Positions 43,231 through 53,266 of a DNA stretch of 64,000 nt are shown piece after piece. The first letter of the stretch is position 1. Every line of letters begins with the position of its first letter. A program made the translations under genes and the position numbers. Source of the DNA: CAZDRI01 sp964508055 (GTDB lineage: Bacteria > Pseudomonadota > Gammaproteobacteria > PS1 > Pseudothioglobaceae); the NCBI GenBank assembly GCA_964508055.1, contig CAZDRI010000005.1:1-64000 (forward strand), written 5' to 3'. The notes beneath the pieces are model-generated. The model had not been told where the DNA came from and did no database searches. It saw nothing but the letters and a program-made list of their open reading frames with translations.

Positions 43231-45521
43231 TTACTTTTCCTTTTAATTTTATTTATTAAAATAAGCATAGCTGGCAATAGAGTGAAGTCCAAAATTAATG
43301 CACAAGCTATGGTAAGAGCCATTAATAGCCCTGTTTGTTGGTTTACTAAAAAGCTTGATTGCGATAACACAAAAAATCCAGCTATTAATACTAATGTTGT
43401 TACTAATAAAGCCACACCAACAGTAGTAAATGCATAATGCACCGCTTGAATATTGTCCATATTCTTATGACGAATACCATGTAGATATTTATTTAAAAAA
43501 TAAACAGTATCATCAACAATCACTCCAATAGCTATGGCGAATACTACTGATACAGCCATACCAACTCTACCATAAGTTAAAGCCCAAACGCCTAAAGCTA
43601 ACGCTGCTGGCAATAAGTTTGGAATAAGTGATAGAAAACCTATCTTAATACTTCTCAAAGCAACAATTAATATAAGTGAAATCAATATTAAAGCTATGCT
43701 AGAGCCAAACAGCATACTTTCAATATTACGTTTAGATATATGAGCAAACATAATTCCCGTGCTAATACCTTTAGCATGCATTGCTTTATATGCATTATCT
43801 GTAAGCCATTTTTCAACTCGTTTATTAAATATAAGAGTTTCTTTAGTAGCTAGATTTTTAAGTATAAGCCCAACTTTTACAGCAGATTTATCAACATTTA
43901 TTTGATTATTAATATCAAGGCCATAAGGCAGTGACATTTCATAAAGTAATAAGTATTGTGCATTTAACTCTTGCTTATCTGGGATTTTATAAAAGCTATC
44001 ATCGTCAGCATGCATACTTTTATTTAACCTTTTAAAGATGTCAGTAATAATATTTACATGCACAACTTCATCTTGTGCTATAAGCCAATCTTTAAATTTT
44101 GCTAAAGTTTTTAGAAATTTAACTTGATTGATACCTTGTGAGGCACCAGATTCTACAGAATAAGAAATCCTATTTATTCCAGATATATTCTCAATGGTAT
44201 ATTCAGTATCACTTCTAAACTTTATACTTTTATCAAAATATTCTACAAAATTATCGTTAAGTTCAATTTTTACAATAAAAGCTATAAAAAACAATGCAGC
44301 AGAAAAGCTGATTAAAAAAACTTTTTTATGGTTACTAGTAAGCCAAACACTATATTTTTCAATCAAATTATGTTTATGCTCAGTTATTTTTTTTACTTTA
44401 AAAGGCATGATATAAGCTAATGCTGGGACTATAGTTATAGTAAATAAAAAAGCTAAAATAACCCCTATTGCAGCAATATTACCAAGGTCGTGAAAAGGGG
44501 GGGCATCACTAAAATTCATAGTGAAAAATCCTATTGCGGTAGTAAGTGAGGTAAGAAAAATAGGAATAAAATTAATTTTAAAGCTATTTTTAATCGCATT
44601 AATTTTATCTTCCCCCATACGCATAAGTCCTAAAAAAGTTACGAAAAAATGCACACTATCAGCAACAGCTAAGGTCATAATAATAGTAGGTGCTGAAGCG
44701 GACGGAGGGGTTATAACTATACCTAGCATACCAGCCACACCCATAGCAGAAGCTATAGATAAACTCATAAGTATAAAAATAACAAATACTGCACTTACAT
44801 TTCTTAGTAAATAGTATAAAAATGCAATAATAACTAAATACATAAACGGTATTAAGGTTTTAATATCATTTTGACTTGATTCATTAAATGCATTATTTAA
44901 CATTACAATACCTGTAAGGCGGACTTCAAAATCAGGATATTTTTTTAAAAACCTATCAATTAAATCTCGCACAAATTTAACAGTTTCAGGCACTTCTTTA
45001 GCTGTTTTTTGGGGGAATTCAGCTGTTATGTTGATAGCTGTTACACTCCCATCTTTATTTATTAATAAATTCACAAGTTGGGGTTCTTTTAGTGCTATTT
45101 TTTTAGCATAAGATATTTGCTTGTCAGAAAAATTATCAGCTTGTATAACTAAATCTTCTACTATTAAATCATCATCTTCTGCTCTAATATGTTGGAAATT
45201 AGTAATAGAATCTACTCTAGTAGAATATGGTATTTGCCAAGATTCATTAGTCAGCCATTCTACAGCGGATAAGTTTTTTCTAGTAAAAACATTTGAATTT
45301 TTAGGGCTAAGAACAATTAAAGCATTATCTTCTTTATTATAAGTATTTTGAAAAGCATCAAAAGCTAAAAGCTCTGGATTATCTTCGCCAAAAAACACTC
45401 GGAAATTAGTATCTAATTTTAAAAATCTAACACCACTAATAAAAAATAAGGATAAAGCTACTATTATAAAAATTATTAAATAACGCCTCTTTAAAATAAG
45501 ATTTATATAGTTTTCAAACAT
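43227..45521 (-). CDS. RND/MMPL-family permease
   Basis: 764 residues, twelve predicted membrane spans in two halves with large periplasmic loops after the first and seventh. Both halves carry the RND signature region (IIMTLAVADSVHFFVTFL and AIAIGVIVDDTVYFLNKYL) with the membrane aspartates of the proton relay. This branch (no tripartite MFP or TolC partner) is related to lipid and hopanoid transporters. First gene of a three-gene minus-strand unit with the LolA-like and barrel genes; divergent from prmA. Confidence 0.85.
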   Translation of the reverse strand: MFENYINLILKRRYLIIFIIVALSLFFISGVRFLKLDTNFRVFFGEDNPELLAFDAFQNTYNKEDNALIVLSPKNSNVFTRKNLSAVEWLTNESWQIPYSTRVDSITNFQHIRAEDDDLIVEDLVIQADNFSDKQISYAKKIALKEPQLVNLLINKDGSVTAINITAEFPQKTAKEVPETVKFVRDLIDRFLKKYPDFEVRLTGIVMLNNAFNESSQNDIKTLIPFMYLVIIAFLYYLLRNVSAVFVIFILMSLSIASAMGVAGMLGIVITPPSASAPTIIMTLAVADSVHFFVTFLGLMRMGEDKINAIKNSFKINFIPIFLTSLTTAIGFFTMNFSDAPPFHDLGNIAAIGVILAFLFTITIVPALAYIMPFKVKKITEHKHNLIEKYSVWLTSNHKKVFLISFSAALFFIAFIVKIELNDNFVEYFDKSIKFRSDTEYTIENISGINRISYSVESGASQGINQVKFLKTLAKFKDWLIAQDEVVHVNIITDIFKRLNKSMHADDDSFYKIPDKQELNAQYLLLYEMSLPYGLDINNQINVDKSAVKVGLILKNLATKETLIFNKRVEKWLTDNAYKAMHAKGISTGIMFAHISKRNIESMLFGSSIALILISLILIVALRSIKIGFLSLIPNLLPAALALGVWALTYGRVGMAVSVVFAIAIGVIVDDTVYFLNKYLHGIRHKNMDNIQAVHYAFTTVGVALLVTTLVLIAGFFVLSQSSFLVNQQTGLLMALTIACALILDFTLLPAMLILINKIKRKSK

Positions 45522-45567
45522 ATTGATATAGTAGGATAATATACATATCTTAATTATATATTTATTT

Positions 45568-46440
45568 ATGCATTTAGAACTTAAATTTAATACAAATAAT
45601 GATAAAGTAGTCTTAATATCTCAAGTGCTAACTTTATTGGATGCAAAGTCCATTTGTTATACTGATAATTCTAACAAACCAATTTTAGAACCCAAATTAA
45701 ATACAACGCCATTTTGGGATTTTGTAACAATAAGAGTACTTTTTGCAATAAATATTGATATTACTAAGATTAAATTATTACTAAAAAAAGAATTTGCTAT
45801 AGATGAGTTTGAGATTAAAACTATTGCTGATGAAAACTGGGAAGACTCTTATAAAAAGCATTTTAAGATAACAAATTTTAATAATAAGCTTATGCTTATA
45901 CCTCTGTGGGAAAAAAGTAAAAATCTAAACATACCAAAAGGAGCAAAAATAGTATATTTAGACCCAGGCCTTGCTTTTGGGTCAGGCACTCATCAAACTA
46001 CAAGATTATGCCTTGAGTATTTAGCTAAATACCCACCTCAAGATATAACAGTTATTGATTATGGTTCAGGTTCTGGAATTTTAGCAATTAGTGCTTCTAA
46101 GTTGGGAGCTAAAAAAGTCATTGCTATTGATTATGACCCTCAGGCATTAATAGCAAGTAATAATAATGCTAATATAAATAATGTTGATATTATTGTTTTA
46201 AATTCAGAAAAAAGCACAAATTATAAATGTAATTTACTTATTGCTAATATTTTAACTAATACCATAATATCTTTAAAAGCTAGGTTTTTAAAGTTATTAA
46301 AACCTAAGTCAAAAATTTTACTCACGGGGATTTTAAGAGAGCAAAAAGAACTAATTAAAAACACTTATAATAATTATTTTGATTTTAATTATGAAAAAAC
46401 TAAGGATGAATGGTGTTTGTTAGTTGGAGAAAGAAAATGA
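45568..46440 (+). CDS. prmA: Ribosomal protein L11 methyltransferase
   Basis: Trimethylates L11 using SAM. 290 residues with the N-terminal substrate domain, the linker AFGSGTHQTTRLCLEYL, the SAM motif VIDYGSGSGILAISASKLGA, the acidic IAIDYDPQAL and the NILTNTIISL motif. The family-typical C-terminal SGIL.EQ appears as TGILREQ. No other translation genes flank it; a transposase scrap lies 50 bp downstream. Confidence 0.93.
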   Translation: MHLELKFNTNNDKVVLISQVLTLLDAKSICYTDNSNKPILEPKLNTTPFWDFVTIRVLFAINIDITKIKLLLKKEFAIDEFEIKTIADENWEDSYKKHFKITNFNNKLMLIPLWEKSKNLNIPKGAKIVYLDPGLAFGSGTHQTTRLCLEYLAKYPPQDITVIDYGSGSGILAISASKLGAKKVIAIDYDPQALIASNNNANINNVDIIVLNSEKSTNYKCNLLIANILTNTIISLKARFLKLLKPKSKILLTGILREQKELIKNTYNNYFDFNYEKTKDEWCLLVGERK

Positions 46441-46489
46441 AATATTATTATAAGAATATACACATAGATTTTAAATTTGAGTAAAGTAT

Positions 46490-46600
46490 AGAAGTGCTAT
46501 AGAAGCAGAGATTGGACATATGAAAAATGATGGTAGGCTTAATAGAAATTATCTTAAAGGTAAAGTTAGAGATGTGTTAAATCTAATATTTTATGATTAA
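46490..46600 (+). pseudogene. IS5-type transposase fragment (second family)
   Basis: A 36-codon frame encodes RSAIEAEIGHMKNDGRLNRN then YLKGKVRDVLNLIFYD and a stop: the C-terminal AIE.xIGHMK.DGRL.RN.LKG block of an IS5-type transposase, of a different subgroup from the copies at 30.5-31.8 kb (IGHMKNDGRL, not IGHLKSDFRL). No start, no upstream half and no recognisable ends remain. Confidence 0.65.
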
Positions 46601-46626
46601 TTCAGGTTTGAACTAAATAATAAAAA

Positions 46627-47667
46627 ATGATTAATAAACATAAAGCAGTATCCTTAATTTCTGGCGGTCTTGATTCGCTACTTAGTTCTAAGCTTATTTT
46701 GGATGAAGGGGTACATGTAGAGGGTATTAATTTTTTTACTGGTTTTTGTGTAGAGGGGCACACTCACGCCATTCGCAAAAAACACCGAACTAAACCAAAA
46801 CGCAATAATGCGCTTTGGGTAGCACAGCAACTTGGTATTAAATTACACATTATTGATGTTATTGAAGAATATAAAGAAGTGCTTTTAAATCCAAAATATG
46901 GCTATGGTAAAAATATGAATCCATGCCTTGACTGTAAAGCATTTATGGTTAAGAAAGCCTATGAGTGGATGCAAAATAATAATTTTGACTTTATTATAAC
47001 TGGAGAAGTTGTAGGACAAAGACCAATGAGTCAAAGAAAAGATACTATGCCAGTAGTGCAAAGAGAGTCAAATGCTAATGATTTATTACTTAGACCTTTA
47101 TGTGCCAAACACCTGCCTCCTACTAAACCAGAATTAGAAGGCTGGGTTAATAGGGATAAATTATTAGATTTTAGTGGTAGAAATCGCAAACCACAAATGG
47201 CTTTAGCTAAAAAATATGGTTTTAAGGACTATGCTTCTCCTGCTGGCGGTTGTTGTTTTTTAACTGATGCTCAATATTCAAATAAATTAGTTGACTTATG
47301 GAAGGCATCAGGCAGTAGAGATTATGAACTTGATGACCTTATATTATTAAAAATAGGCAGACATATTAGACCTAATAATAATTTTAAAATAATTGTTGCT
47401 AGAGAGGAAGGAGAAGTAAACTTTTTAAAAGGTTATAGAAATAAATTTATCCACCTATATCCCATAAGCTGTAAAGGACCTCTTGCCTTAATAGATGGTA
47501 AGCCAACAAAAGATGATATTGAATTAGCAAGTAGAATTGTCGCAAGATATAGCAAAGATAAAAACAAAGATAATGTGATAATTGAGGTTAAAAATAAAAA
47601 TAACACTAAGAAATTAAATGTAAAGCCTATGATAGCTACTGAAATACAAATTAATTGGTATATCTAG
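46627..47667 (+). CDS. PP-loop ATPase, MnmA-like tRNA thiolation enzyme
   Basis: 346 residues. N-terminal PP-loop ISGGLDSLLSSKLI for adenylation, a CLDCK pair near residue 100, and a GGCCFLT motif near residue 215 that would supply the catalytic cysteines. It resembles the short MnmA/ThiI-related group annotated as a tRNA 2-thiouridine-type enzyme, not canonical MnmA (which starts MxGGVDSS). The likely role is tRNA or other sulfur transfer. The C-terminal 100 residues (KIGRHIRPNNNFKIIVARE) are a separate small domain. Exact substrate unknown. Confidence 0.7.
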   Translation: MINKHKAVSLISGGLDSLLSSKLILDEGVHVEGINFFTGFCVEGHTHAIRKKHRTKPKRNNALWVAQQLGIKLHIIDVIEEYKEVLLNPKYGYGKNMNPCLDCKAFMVKKAYEWMQNNNFDFIITGEVVGQRPMSQRKDTMPVVQRESNANDLLLRPLCAKHLPPTKPELEGWVNRDKLLDFSGRNRKPQMALAKKYGFKDYASPAGGCCFLTDAQYSNKLVDLWKASGSRDYELDDLILLKIGRHIRPNNNFKIIVAREEGEVNFLKGYRNKFIHLYPISCKGPLALIDGKPTKDDIELASRIVARYSKDKNKDNVIIEVKNKNNTKKLNVKPMIATEIQINWYI

Positions 47668-47711
47668 CCAATTCTAAATAAGAAATTTGTCACAAAGCAG
47701 TATTTTAAAAA

Positions 47712-50249
47712 TTATTTACAATTTATTCTGCATAATAATTCTAAATTGCAATGATAACAAGAATTATTATTTAATGGTTTAACCTCTGCATAACCTTTAC
47801 TAAATAAGTCAGCTATTTTATTAAGGTTTTCATTCCACTCAATTATTTGTTTTTGCCATGAATTACTATTACAGCCTGGCTTTGTTTTTTTTGTTATTAA
47901 GCTTTCACTACTGCTAAAACCTGAGTAATTAATATTATTAGATTTTATTTGAATATAGCCAACTGCATCTACTTTATTGCTGACTGCGTAAATAGCTAAC
48001 TGTGGCTCTTTAATTAATTCTGAGCATAATCCAGCTAATTCAACCTTCCCAGTTTTATAATCAAAAATTACTTTTTTAGCAAGTTTATTTTTATCTATTC
48101 TATCTAAGCGAATATTAAACTCTAATTTACCAATTTTTACTTTTTGTGTTGCTTCTAAATCTACAACTTCAAAATAATCTCTCTCTTCTTCTTCTAATAA
48201 AAAGTTTATTAGTAGAGTTGTTAGCTTTTGTTTCTCTAATTCAGCAAACTCATCATTAAGCTCATATTTATTAAATATACTATCTATATGCTTGTTAACC
48301 ATAAATTCTTTTTCATCTAAAGTCAATAATTTTAGTTGGCTTTGGTTTTTAATTTCTTTATAAATTGCCTCTAATATTTTATGAGTAATTTTCCCTTTTT
48401 GAATTTTATCTAAGCCTATATTAGTTTCTTTGTATTCATCTATATCTAAACGCATAGCAAATCCTTTAAAAGGGCATAAGGCTTGATTTTTTAATATAGT
48501 AACGCCTCTTCTAACTTCGTTTTCTTTAACCGCTGGGGCAGAGATATCTTTAGTTTTTGCTAATTTAATAGTCTTATACTCATTTAAATAACTGTCTTCA
48601 ATATTAAAGATTTTATTTTCAAAATCTATCATTTGAGATGCATTACATTCCCTTGCATTACTCAGTCTGCTATAGCTAAATGTAATATCTAGAGCTAAGT
48701 TCTGAAAATTAACTAAAGTTTTTTTAGCCTCAGAGTAAACTTCTGCATAATCACAGTGAGTAATAGCATATTTTTTTGCTGTATAAAAAGGAATAAATTT
48801 ATAATTTTTTACAGGTTTTGGCAATGTTTCATTATTTAATCCCATTATCCATACTTTATCAAAATATAATCCCTCTGCCTCTAACTCACCTAAAATGTGT
48901 ATTTTTGCGCCTTTATGGCTTGGCTGAAATATAGTTTTTTGTAATAATTGTGCTAAATCATCTAAGGCTTGGTAAAAACTTGCTTTTTTAATAACTTTCC
49001 CAAACTTACTAAAATCTAAACTAAGCTCATAATATTTTTTAATAAGTTGATATTGGCTTTTTGATAGTTCTTTATTATTACCCAAGAAAGAGCTTAAAAT
49101 AATATTAAAAATATTGTGCCAGTGGCTATGGTTTTTATCTCCCTTAAACATATTACTATCAGATATTTTTTTTAAAATATCTAAAAGCAAGTTACAATCT
49201 TGTGCTAATTTATTAAATATATCTTTATCTATATATTTAGTCTCTAAAGTATTTAAATTATAACTAATGCTATTTCTTTCAAACTTCTCCTCTTCATAAC
49301 CTTTGATAAAAGGTGATGTCAAAATTTTATTTGCAAGCCCAATATCAATTTTGTTTTCATTAAATTGTTTAGTAAATAGCAGTATTGAATGAATATATTT
49401 GATAAGTGGGTAATTAAATAAAGGCATACCCAAAGATATATTATATGGCTTTTGATGAGTTTCTAATAGGTTGTGTTCGTCAGTTATTAAAATATTATTA
49501 AGGTGGTAAGTTAAGGTATTTTTAATTTTTGCCAAATTTGGAACTACTACAGCTATCTCCGCATTTGGATTTTTTGTATGATTTTTTTTTGCCCATAAAG
49601 CTGCTGCTATGATTTCATCTTCTTCATTAGTAAAGCTTTTAGTTTTTATATCAGTATTTTTAACTTTAGGATTAATTAATTTATAATTTATTTTTCTTAA
49701 AAAAACCTCTTGCTCTGGAGTAAGTCTATTAAAACCATAAATAAAAAATTTATTTTTTTTAAAATCTGTATTTTTTACTATTAAATCACTTAGGTTTAAA
49801 TTATCAATATAGTTATTTGTTTTTAATAATTTATTGTATTCTTTAAAGATTTTTATAAAATCTTTATTTAATTCTGCTGTTTTTATTTTAAAAGTTTTTT
49901 TCAACTTGTAAGTATTTTGCACTTCATCTAATAGTGCTGAGTTATAAGTAATATTAAGGTTTTTAAAGCATAGCTCCCATATTTTTTGTTGCTGGTTTTT
50001 ATTAATGAGCTCTTTGTCTTTTGCTGCTAATTTTTGGTAACTATCAAACAAAAAATTATCCCAACTATAAACAGAAGGAAGTTGTAATAATTTATTTTTT
50101 TTATGTTTTATTTTTTGATAGCTGTTATTAAAAGCTAATTGCTGACGATTATTTGCAACAATAATAATGCTATTGCCAGCTATCTCATTGCAAAATTCTG
50201 CTGTAATATTGACTCTCACAAGGTTTATAATACACAATTTAAAAAACAT
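47712..50249 (-). CDS. AddB-like DNA repair nuclease (PD-(D/E)XK with Fe-S cysteines)
   Basis: 845 residues, like the bacterial 'probable DNA repair protein' family. The C-terminal nuclease domain has an upstream Asp (LDRIDK), the FDYKTGK motif (D-x-K) and a Fe-S cluster quartet: one Cys in NQALCPFKGF and three in CYHCNLELLCRINC. The N-terminal UvrD-like half has no recognisable Walker A, so helicase activity is unlikely, as in AddB. No AddA-like helicase is adjacent. The start could be ATG 50249 or GTG 50219; they face the divergent hslV. Confidence 0.8.
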   Translation of the reverse strand: MFFKLCIINLVRVNITAEFCNEIAGNSIIIVANNRQQLAFNNSYQKIKHKKNKLLQLPSVYSWDNFLFDSYQKLAAKDKELINKNQQQKIWELCFKNLNITYNSALLDEVQNTYKLKKTFKIKTAELNKDFIKIFKEYNKLLKTNNYIDNLNLSDLIVKNTDFKKNKFFIYGFNRLTPEQEVFLRKINYKLINPKVKNTDIKTKSFTNEEDEIIAAALWAKKNHTKNPNAEIAVVVPNLAKIKNTLTYHLNNILITDEHNLLETHQKPYNISLGMPLFNYPLIKYIHSILLFTKQFNENKIDIGLANKILTSPFIKGYEEEKFERNSISYNLNTLETKYIDKDIFNKLAQDCNLLLDILKKISDSNMFKGDKNHSHWHNIFNIILSSFLGNNKELSKSQYQLIKKYYELSLDFSKFGKVIKKASFYQALDDLAQLLQKTIFQPSHKGAKIHILGELEAEGLYFDKVWIMGLNNETLPKPVKNYKFIPFYTAKKYAITHCDYAEVYSEAKKTLVNFQNLALDITFSYSRLSNARECNASQMIDFENKIFNIEDSYLNEYKTIKLAKTKDISAPAVKENEVRRGVTILKNQALCPFKGFAMRLDIDEYKETNIGLDKIQKGKITHKILEAIYKEIKNQSQLKLLTLDEKEFMVNKHIDSIFNKYELNDEFAELEKQKLTTLLINFLLEEEERDYFEVVDLEATQKVKIGKLEFNIRLDRIDKNKLAKKVIFDYKTGKVELAGLCSELIKEPQLAIYAVSNKVDAVGYIQIKSNNINYSGFSSSESLITKKTKPGCNSNSWQKQIIEWNENLNKIADLFSKGYAEVKPLNNNSCYHCNLELLCRINCK

Positions 50250-50262
50250 ATTATTTGAAATT

Positions 50263-50802
50263 ATGGAGCAATTTAGAGGAACTACAATCTTATCTGTAAG
50301 ACAAAAAAATTTAGTAGTAATGGGAGGAGATGGACAGGTCTCTTTAGGAAATACTATTATGAAAGGAAACGCTAAAAAAGTAAGAAGACTATATCATAAT
50401 GAAGTTTTAGCAGGTTTTGCGGGCGGCACAGCAGATGCTTTTACATTATTTGAGAGATTTGAAGGCAAACTTGAAACTCATAATGGTCAACTTACTCGTG
50501 CTGCCGTTGAAATGGCTAAAGACTGGCGCACAGATAGAGCATTACGCCGCTTAGATGCTTTATTATTAGTAGCTGATAGCCAAACTTCTCTAATAATATC
50601 CGGTAATGGTGATGTTATTGAACCAGAAAACAGTATTATGGCTATAGGCTCAGGAGGGCATTTTGCCGAATCTGCAGCTAGAGCGTTATTTGATAATACG
50701 AAGTTAACTGCTAAAGATATTGTAATAAAAAGCCTTACTATTGCTGCTGATATTTGTGTCTACACTAACCATAACTTGATAATTGAAGAACTTAAAATTT
50801 AG
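50263..50802 (+). CDS. hslV: ATP-dependent protease peptidase subunit HslV
   Basis: N-terminal-threonine peptidase of the HslVU proteasome-like complex. 179 residues starting MEQFRGTTILSVRQ; the short MEQFRG propeptide is removed so that T7 becomes the catalytic N terminus. GGDGQVSLGN, GGTADAFTLFE and SGNGDVIEPE are family motifs. I start at ATG 50263 because the longer frame overlaps the divergent nuclease gene. hslU, usually directly downstream, is absent: the next gene is on the opposite strand. Confidence 0.93.
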   Translation: MEQFRGTTILSVRQKNLVVMGGDGQVSLGNTIMKGNAKKVRRLYHNEVLAGFAGGTADAFTLFERFEGKLETHNGQLTRAAVEMAKDWRTDRALRRLDALLLVADSQTSLIISGNGDVIEPENSIMAIGSGGHFAESAARALFDNTKLTAKDIVIKSLTIAADICVYTNHNLIIEELKI

Positions 50803-50813
50803 CTTTGTTACTA

Positions 50814-51824
50814 TTAAGTCCAAGAATAATCTTCTAATAAATAGCAAAGACAATCTTGTGCAATAATCTTTTTTTCTGAAGTAATCATTGAAATAATATA
50901 AGTTTTATTAACATACACTTTATTATTTTTAATGCTAAAAATTTCATCTGCTATATCTTTACCCTTTTGGTTTAGAGCTATTAAAGGCTTAGTAACTTTT
51001 GTATGGGCAATAACTGTGTCCTTTTTTATTTCACTAAAGTTTAATTTTTCAAAATTAAAATCAAAATATAGGTCAACATTTTCATTTATGCCAAAATCAA
51101 AACTTACCCCGTTGCTAACTTTAATAGTTGCAAATGTTTCTACTAATTGCAAATCATGCTCTGAAAATGTTTTTTTAGGAAAGTGATCTAAGTGTAATAA
51201 GCCATCAATTAATGACACAGCATGTTCAATAGCAACTGTATTTCCCGGCTTACTACACTCTAAAATTACTGCTGGACAAATATTATCAAATGCCATAGTT
51301 GAAACACCTTTAGGCCATTTAAATGTAATTGCAAAATGATTAAATAATGATGCTAAATACATATTATCTTTATTAACATTTGTAATACAAGAGTAATGAG
51401 GACTTATACCTGTATTATTATGAATATCAACAAATGCAAACAATCCATCTTTACTGACTGTATCAAAAGTTTCTTGCATTAATTTAGTAGTTGTATTTTC
51501 TTGCATTAAAGTGCTAGGCCATGCTCTGTTAAAATCAACTTGATTTTCAAGATAACGACAATTTTTTTCTGCAGCATTTACATTAGCAACCATTAGCCAA
51601 ATTGGTCTTGGTAAATTATCAACATATTTTTTTAAAATATTTTGCATAATAATAAGACCACTATACTCATTGCCATGCAATAAGATTGATATAAATAAAG
51701 GCTCTGGTTTTGAGCCTTTTAGATATATTAAAGATGGTTTTGGGAATATTTTTTTAATATTTTGAGATTTTATCTCAAAAAAGCCCTTAGGTAATTCTGT
51801 TAATAAATTTAAATTATTGCTCAT
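50814..51824 (-). CDS. M14-family (AstE/aspartoacylase-like) deacylase
   Basis: 336 residues of the succinylglutamate desuccinylase/aspartoacylase group. Zinc ligands H and E in HGNEYSG, and H in VDIHNNTG, are present, with the family's NFDFNRAWP equivalent as QVDFNRAWP. It should hydrolyse an N-acyl amino acid or peptide bond. It starts directly after the GCS2 stop on the same strand, so the two are co-transcribed. No arginine-succinyltransferase pathway genes are near, so AstE function is unlikely; it probably acts on the product or substrate of the neighbouring ligase. Confidence 0.78.
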   Translation of the reverse strand: MSNNLNLLTELPKGFFEIKSQNIKKIFPKPSLIYLKGSKPEPLFISILLHGNEYSGLIIMQNILKKYVDNLPRPIWLMVANVNAAEKNCRYLENQVDFNRAWPSTLMQENTTTKLMQETFDTVSKDGLFAFVDIHNNTGISPHYSCITNVNKDNMYLASLFNHFAITFKWPKGVSTMAFDNICPAVILECSKPGNTVAIEHAVSLIDGLLHLDHFPKKTFSEHDLQLVETFATIKVSNGVSFDFGINENVDLYFDFNFEKLNFSEIKKDTVIAHTKVTKPLIALNQKGKDIADEIFSIKNNKVYVNKTYIISMITSEKKIIAQDCLCYLLEDYSWT

Positions 51825-53246
51825 TTATAATTTAACTTCCCAACTATGAACAGGTTTGTTTTCTCTTGCATTATTTAAATATATAGCAACTATTTTGTTA
51901 GTATCTTGGGTTAATTGCCACATCTTATGCTGCCATACCGCTCCAGTTTGTCCTGTCTTTGCTCTTGATTCAATAACATTTAGCCATTTATCATAATTCT
52001 TTATATTAAGGCTATTTAAACCTTTTTTAGCAATATTCAAGCCTTCATCTAAAATAACATCTCTTATGTTTCTTTTTTTATTATCTAACCAAGTAATGTT
52101 AGTATTAATACCATTTTTTGCTACATTATAAAAATCACTTTTTAAGGTATTAAAGTTTATATTAGTAATTTTATTAGCCATTGGGGTAAGCCCTTTTACT
52201 AGAGCAATATAAAATACTAAATTAGACATAGTATCAATTAAGGTAGGTCCTGATGGGGTTACCCTTAGTTCTAATCTGAGGGCATAATTAGAATCTTCAT
52301 TTTTTGATATTATTGGTCTAACCCATCTCCAAATAGTGCCATTATGAATATTTAAGTGGTGCAAGTCTTCAACTTTAGTATCAACGACTTCTGGTAAAAC
52401 TGGGCTATAATAAAAATTATCCTCAAATAAATCTAAAAAAGAATTTATATATCCTTTAGAAAAATGCACCCTAGGGATAATGTTATTTTTAATCTCTTCA
52501 ATATTTCTAGTATCTACCGCTTGTTCAAACACGCCTATCCGAGATTCATGCCAACATGATTTTCCTAAAACTATTTTAGAATTAGCACTTATTGCTAACA
52601 TTAATATACTTGCTAAAAGGGAAGCATTATATGCACTTACCAATTCATCAAAAGGCACTTGCATATGCACTTGTAAAGATGTTCCTAATGATTCTAACAT
52701 CACATCGTTTCTGCTAGTATGTAATTTTTGCTCTCCTTCTAAATTGATTTCAACAGCTCTATTGCGCATTTTAATTACTTGACTACTAAGTAACATATAG
52801 CGATTGAGGTTAGACATGAAATGCTTAGGATTTAAGTGCTTTTCTTTAATGCTAGGTAAAATTCCGCATAATATAAGCTTGGCATTATTTTTATTAGCAG
52901 CATTCTCTGCTAAATCCCACAGACTTGTTAAGTCATTTTCAATTTTAGTAAAAACATCAGTAGTTAGAGAAAAAGGATTGCCATTTATTTCTAAATTAAA
53001 TCGGGCAAGCTCATGGGTTAATAATTCGTTATTAGCAGTATTTATAATAGCTTGATTATTAGGACAAGGGTCAGCATTATCATCAATTAAGCATAATTCT
53101 AATTCATAGCCAAATTTATAATCTTTATTATCAAAGTTATTATTTTTAAATAATTCTCTTACTAAATTTGTTTCAATATTGAGGCGTTTTTTAAAATCTT
53201 CATAGTCTTTTTTATGAAACTCAGTTTGATGTATTTCTTCTCCCAT
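51825..53246 (-). CDS. GCS2-family carboxylate-amine ligase
   Basis: 473 residues, related to plant/bacterial GCS2-type glutamate-cysteine ligases and YbdK. Seen: FGYELELCLID (metal and ATP site start), GTSLQVHMQVP, GKSCWHESRIGVFEQAVD, HNGTIWRWVRP, and ALRLELRVTPSGPTLIDT. It should form a gamma-glutamyl or similar amide bond from glutamate and an amine. Whether cysteine is the acceptor is unknown. It lies one base upstream of the M14 gene and 20 bp downstream of greA. Confidence 0.78.
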   Translation of the reverse strand: MGEEIHQTEFHKKDYEDFKKRLNIETNLVRELFKNNNFDNKDYKFGYELELCLIDDNADPCPNNQAIINTANNELLTHELARFNLEINGNPFSLTTDVFTKIENDLTSLWDLAENAANKNNAKLILCGILPSIKEKHLNPKHFMSNLNRYMLLSSQVIKMRNRAVEINLEGEQKLHTSRNDVMLESLGTSLQVHMQVPFDELVSAYNASLLASILMLAISANSKIVLGKSCWHESRIGVFEQAVDTRNIEEIKNNIIPRVHFSKGYINSFLDLFEDNFYYSPVLPEVVDTKVEDLHHLNIHNGTIWRWVRPIISKNEDSNYALRLELRVTPSGPTLIDTMSNLVFYIALVKGLTPMANKITNINFNTLKSDFYNVAKNGINTNITWLDNKKRNIRDVILDEGLNIAKKGLNSLNIKNYDKWLNVIESRAKTGQTGAVWQHKMWQLTQDTNKIVAIYLNNARENKPVHSWEVKL

Positions 53247-53266
53247 AGGTCATATTTTTATCTTAA

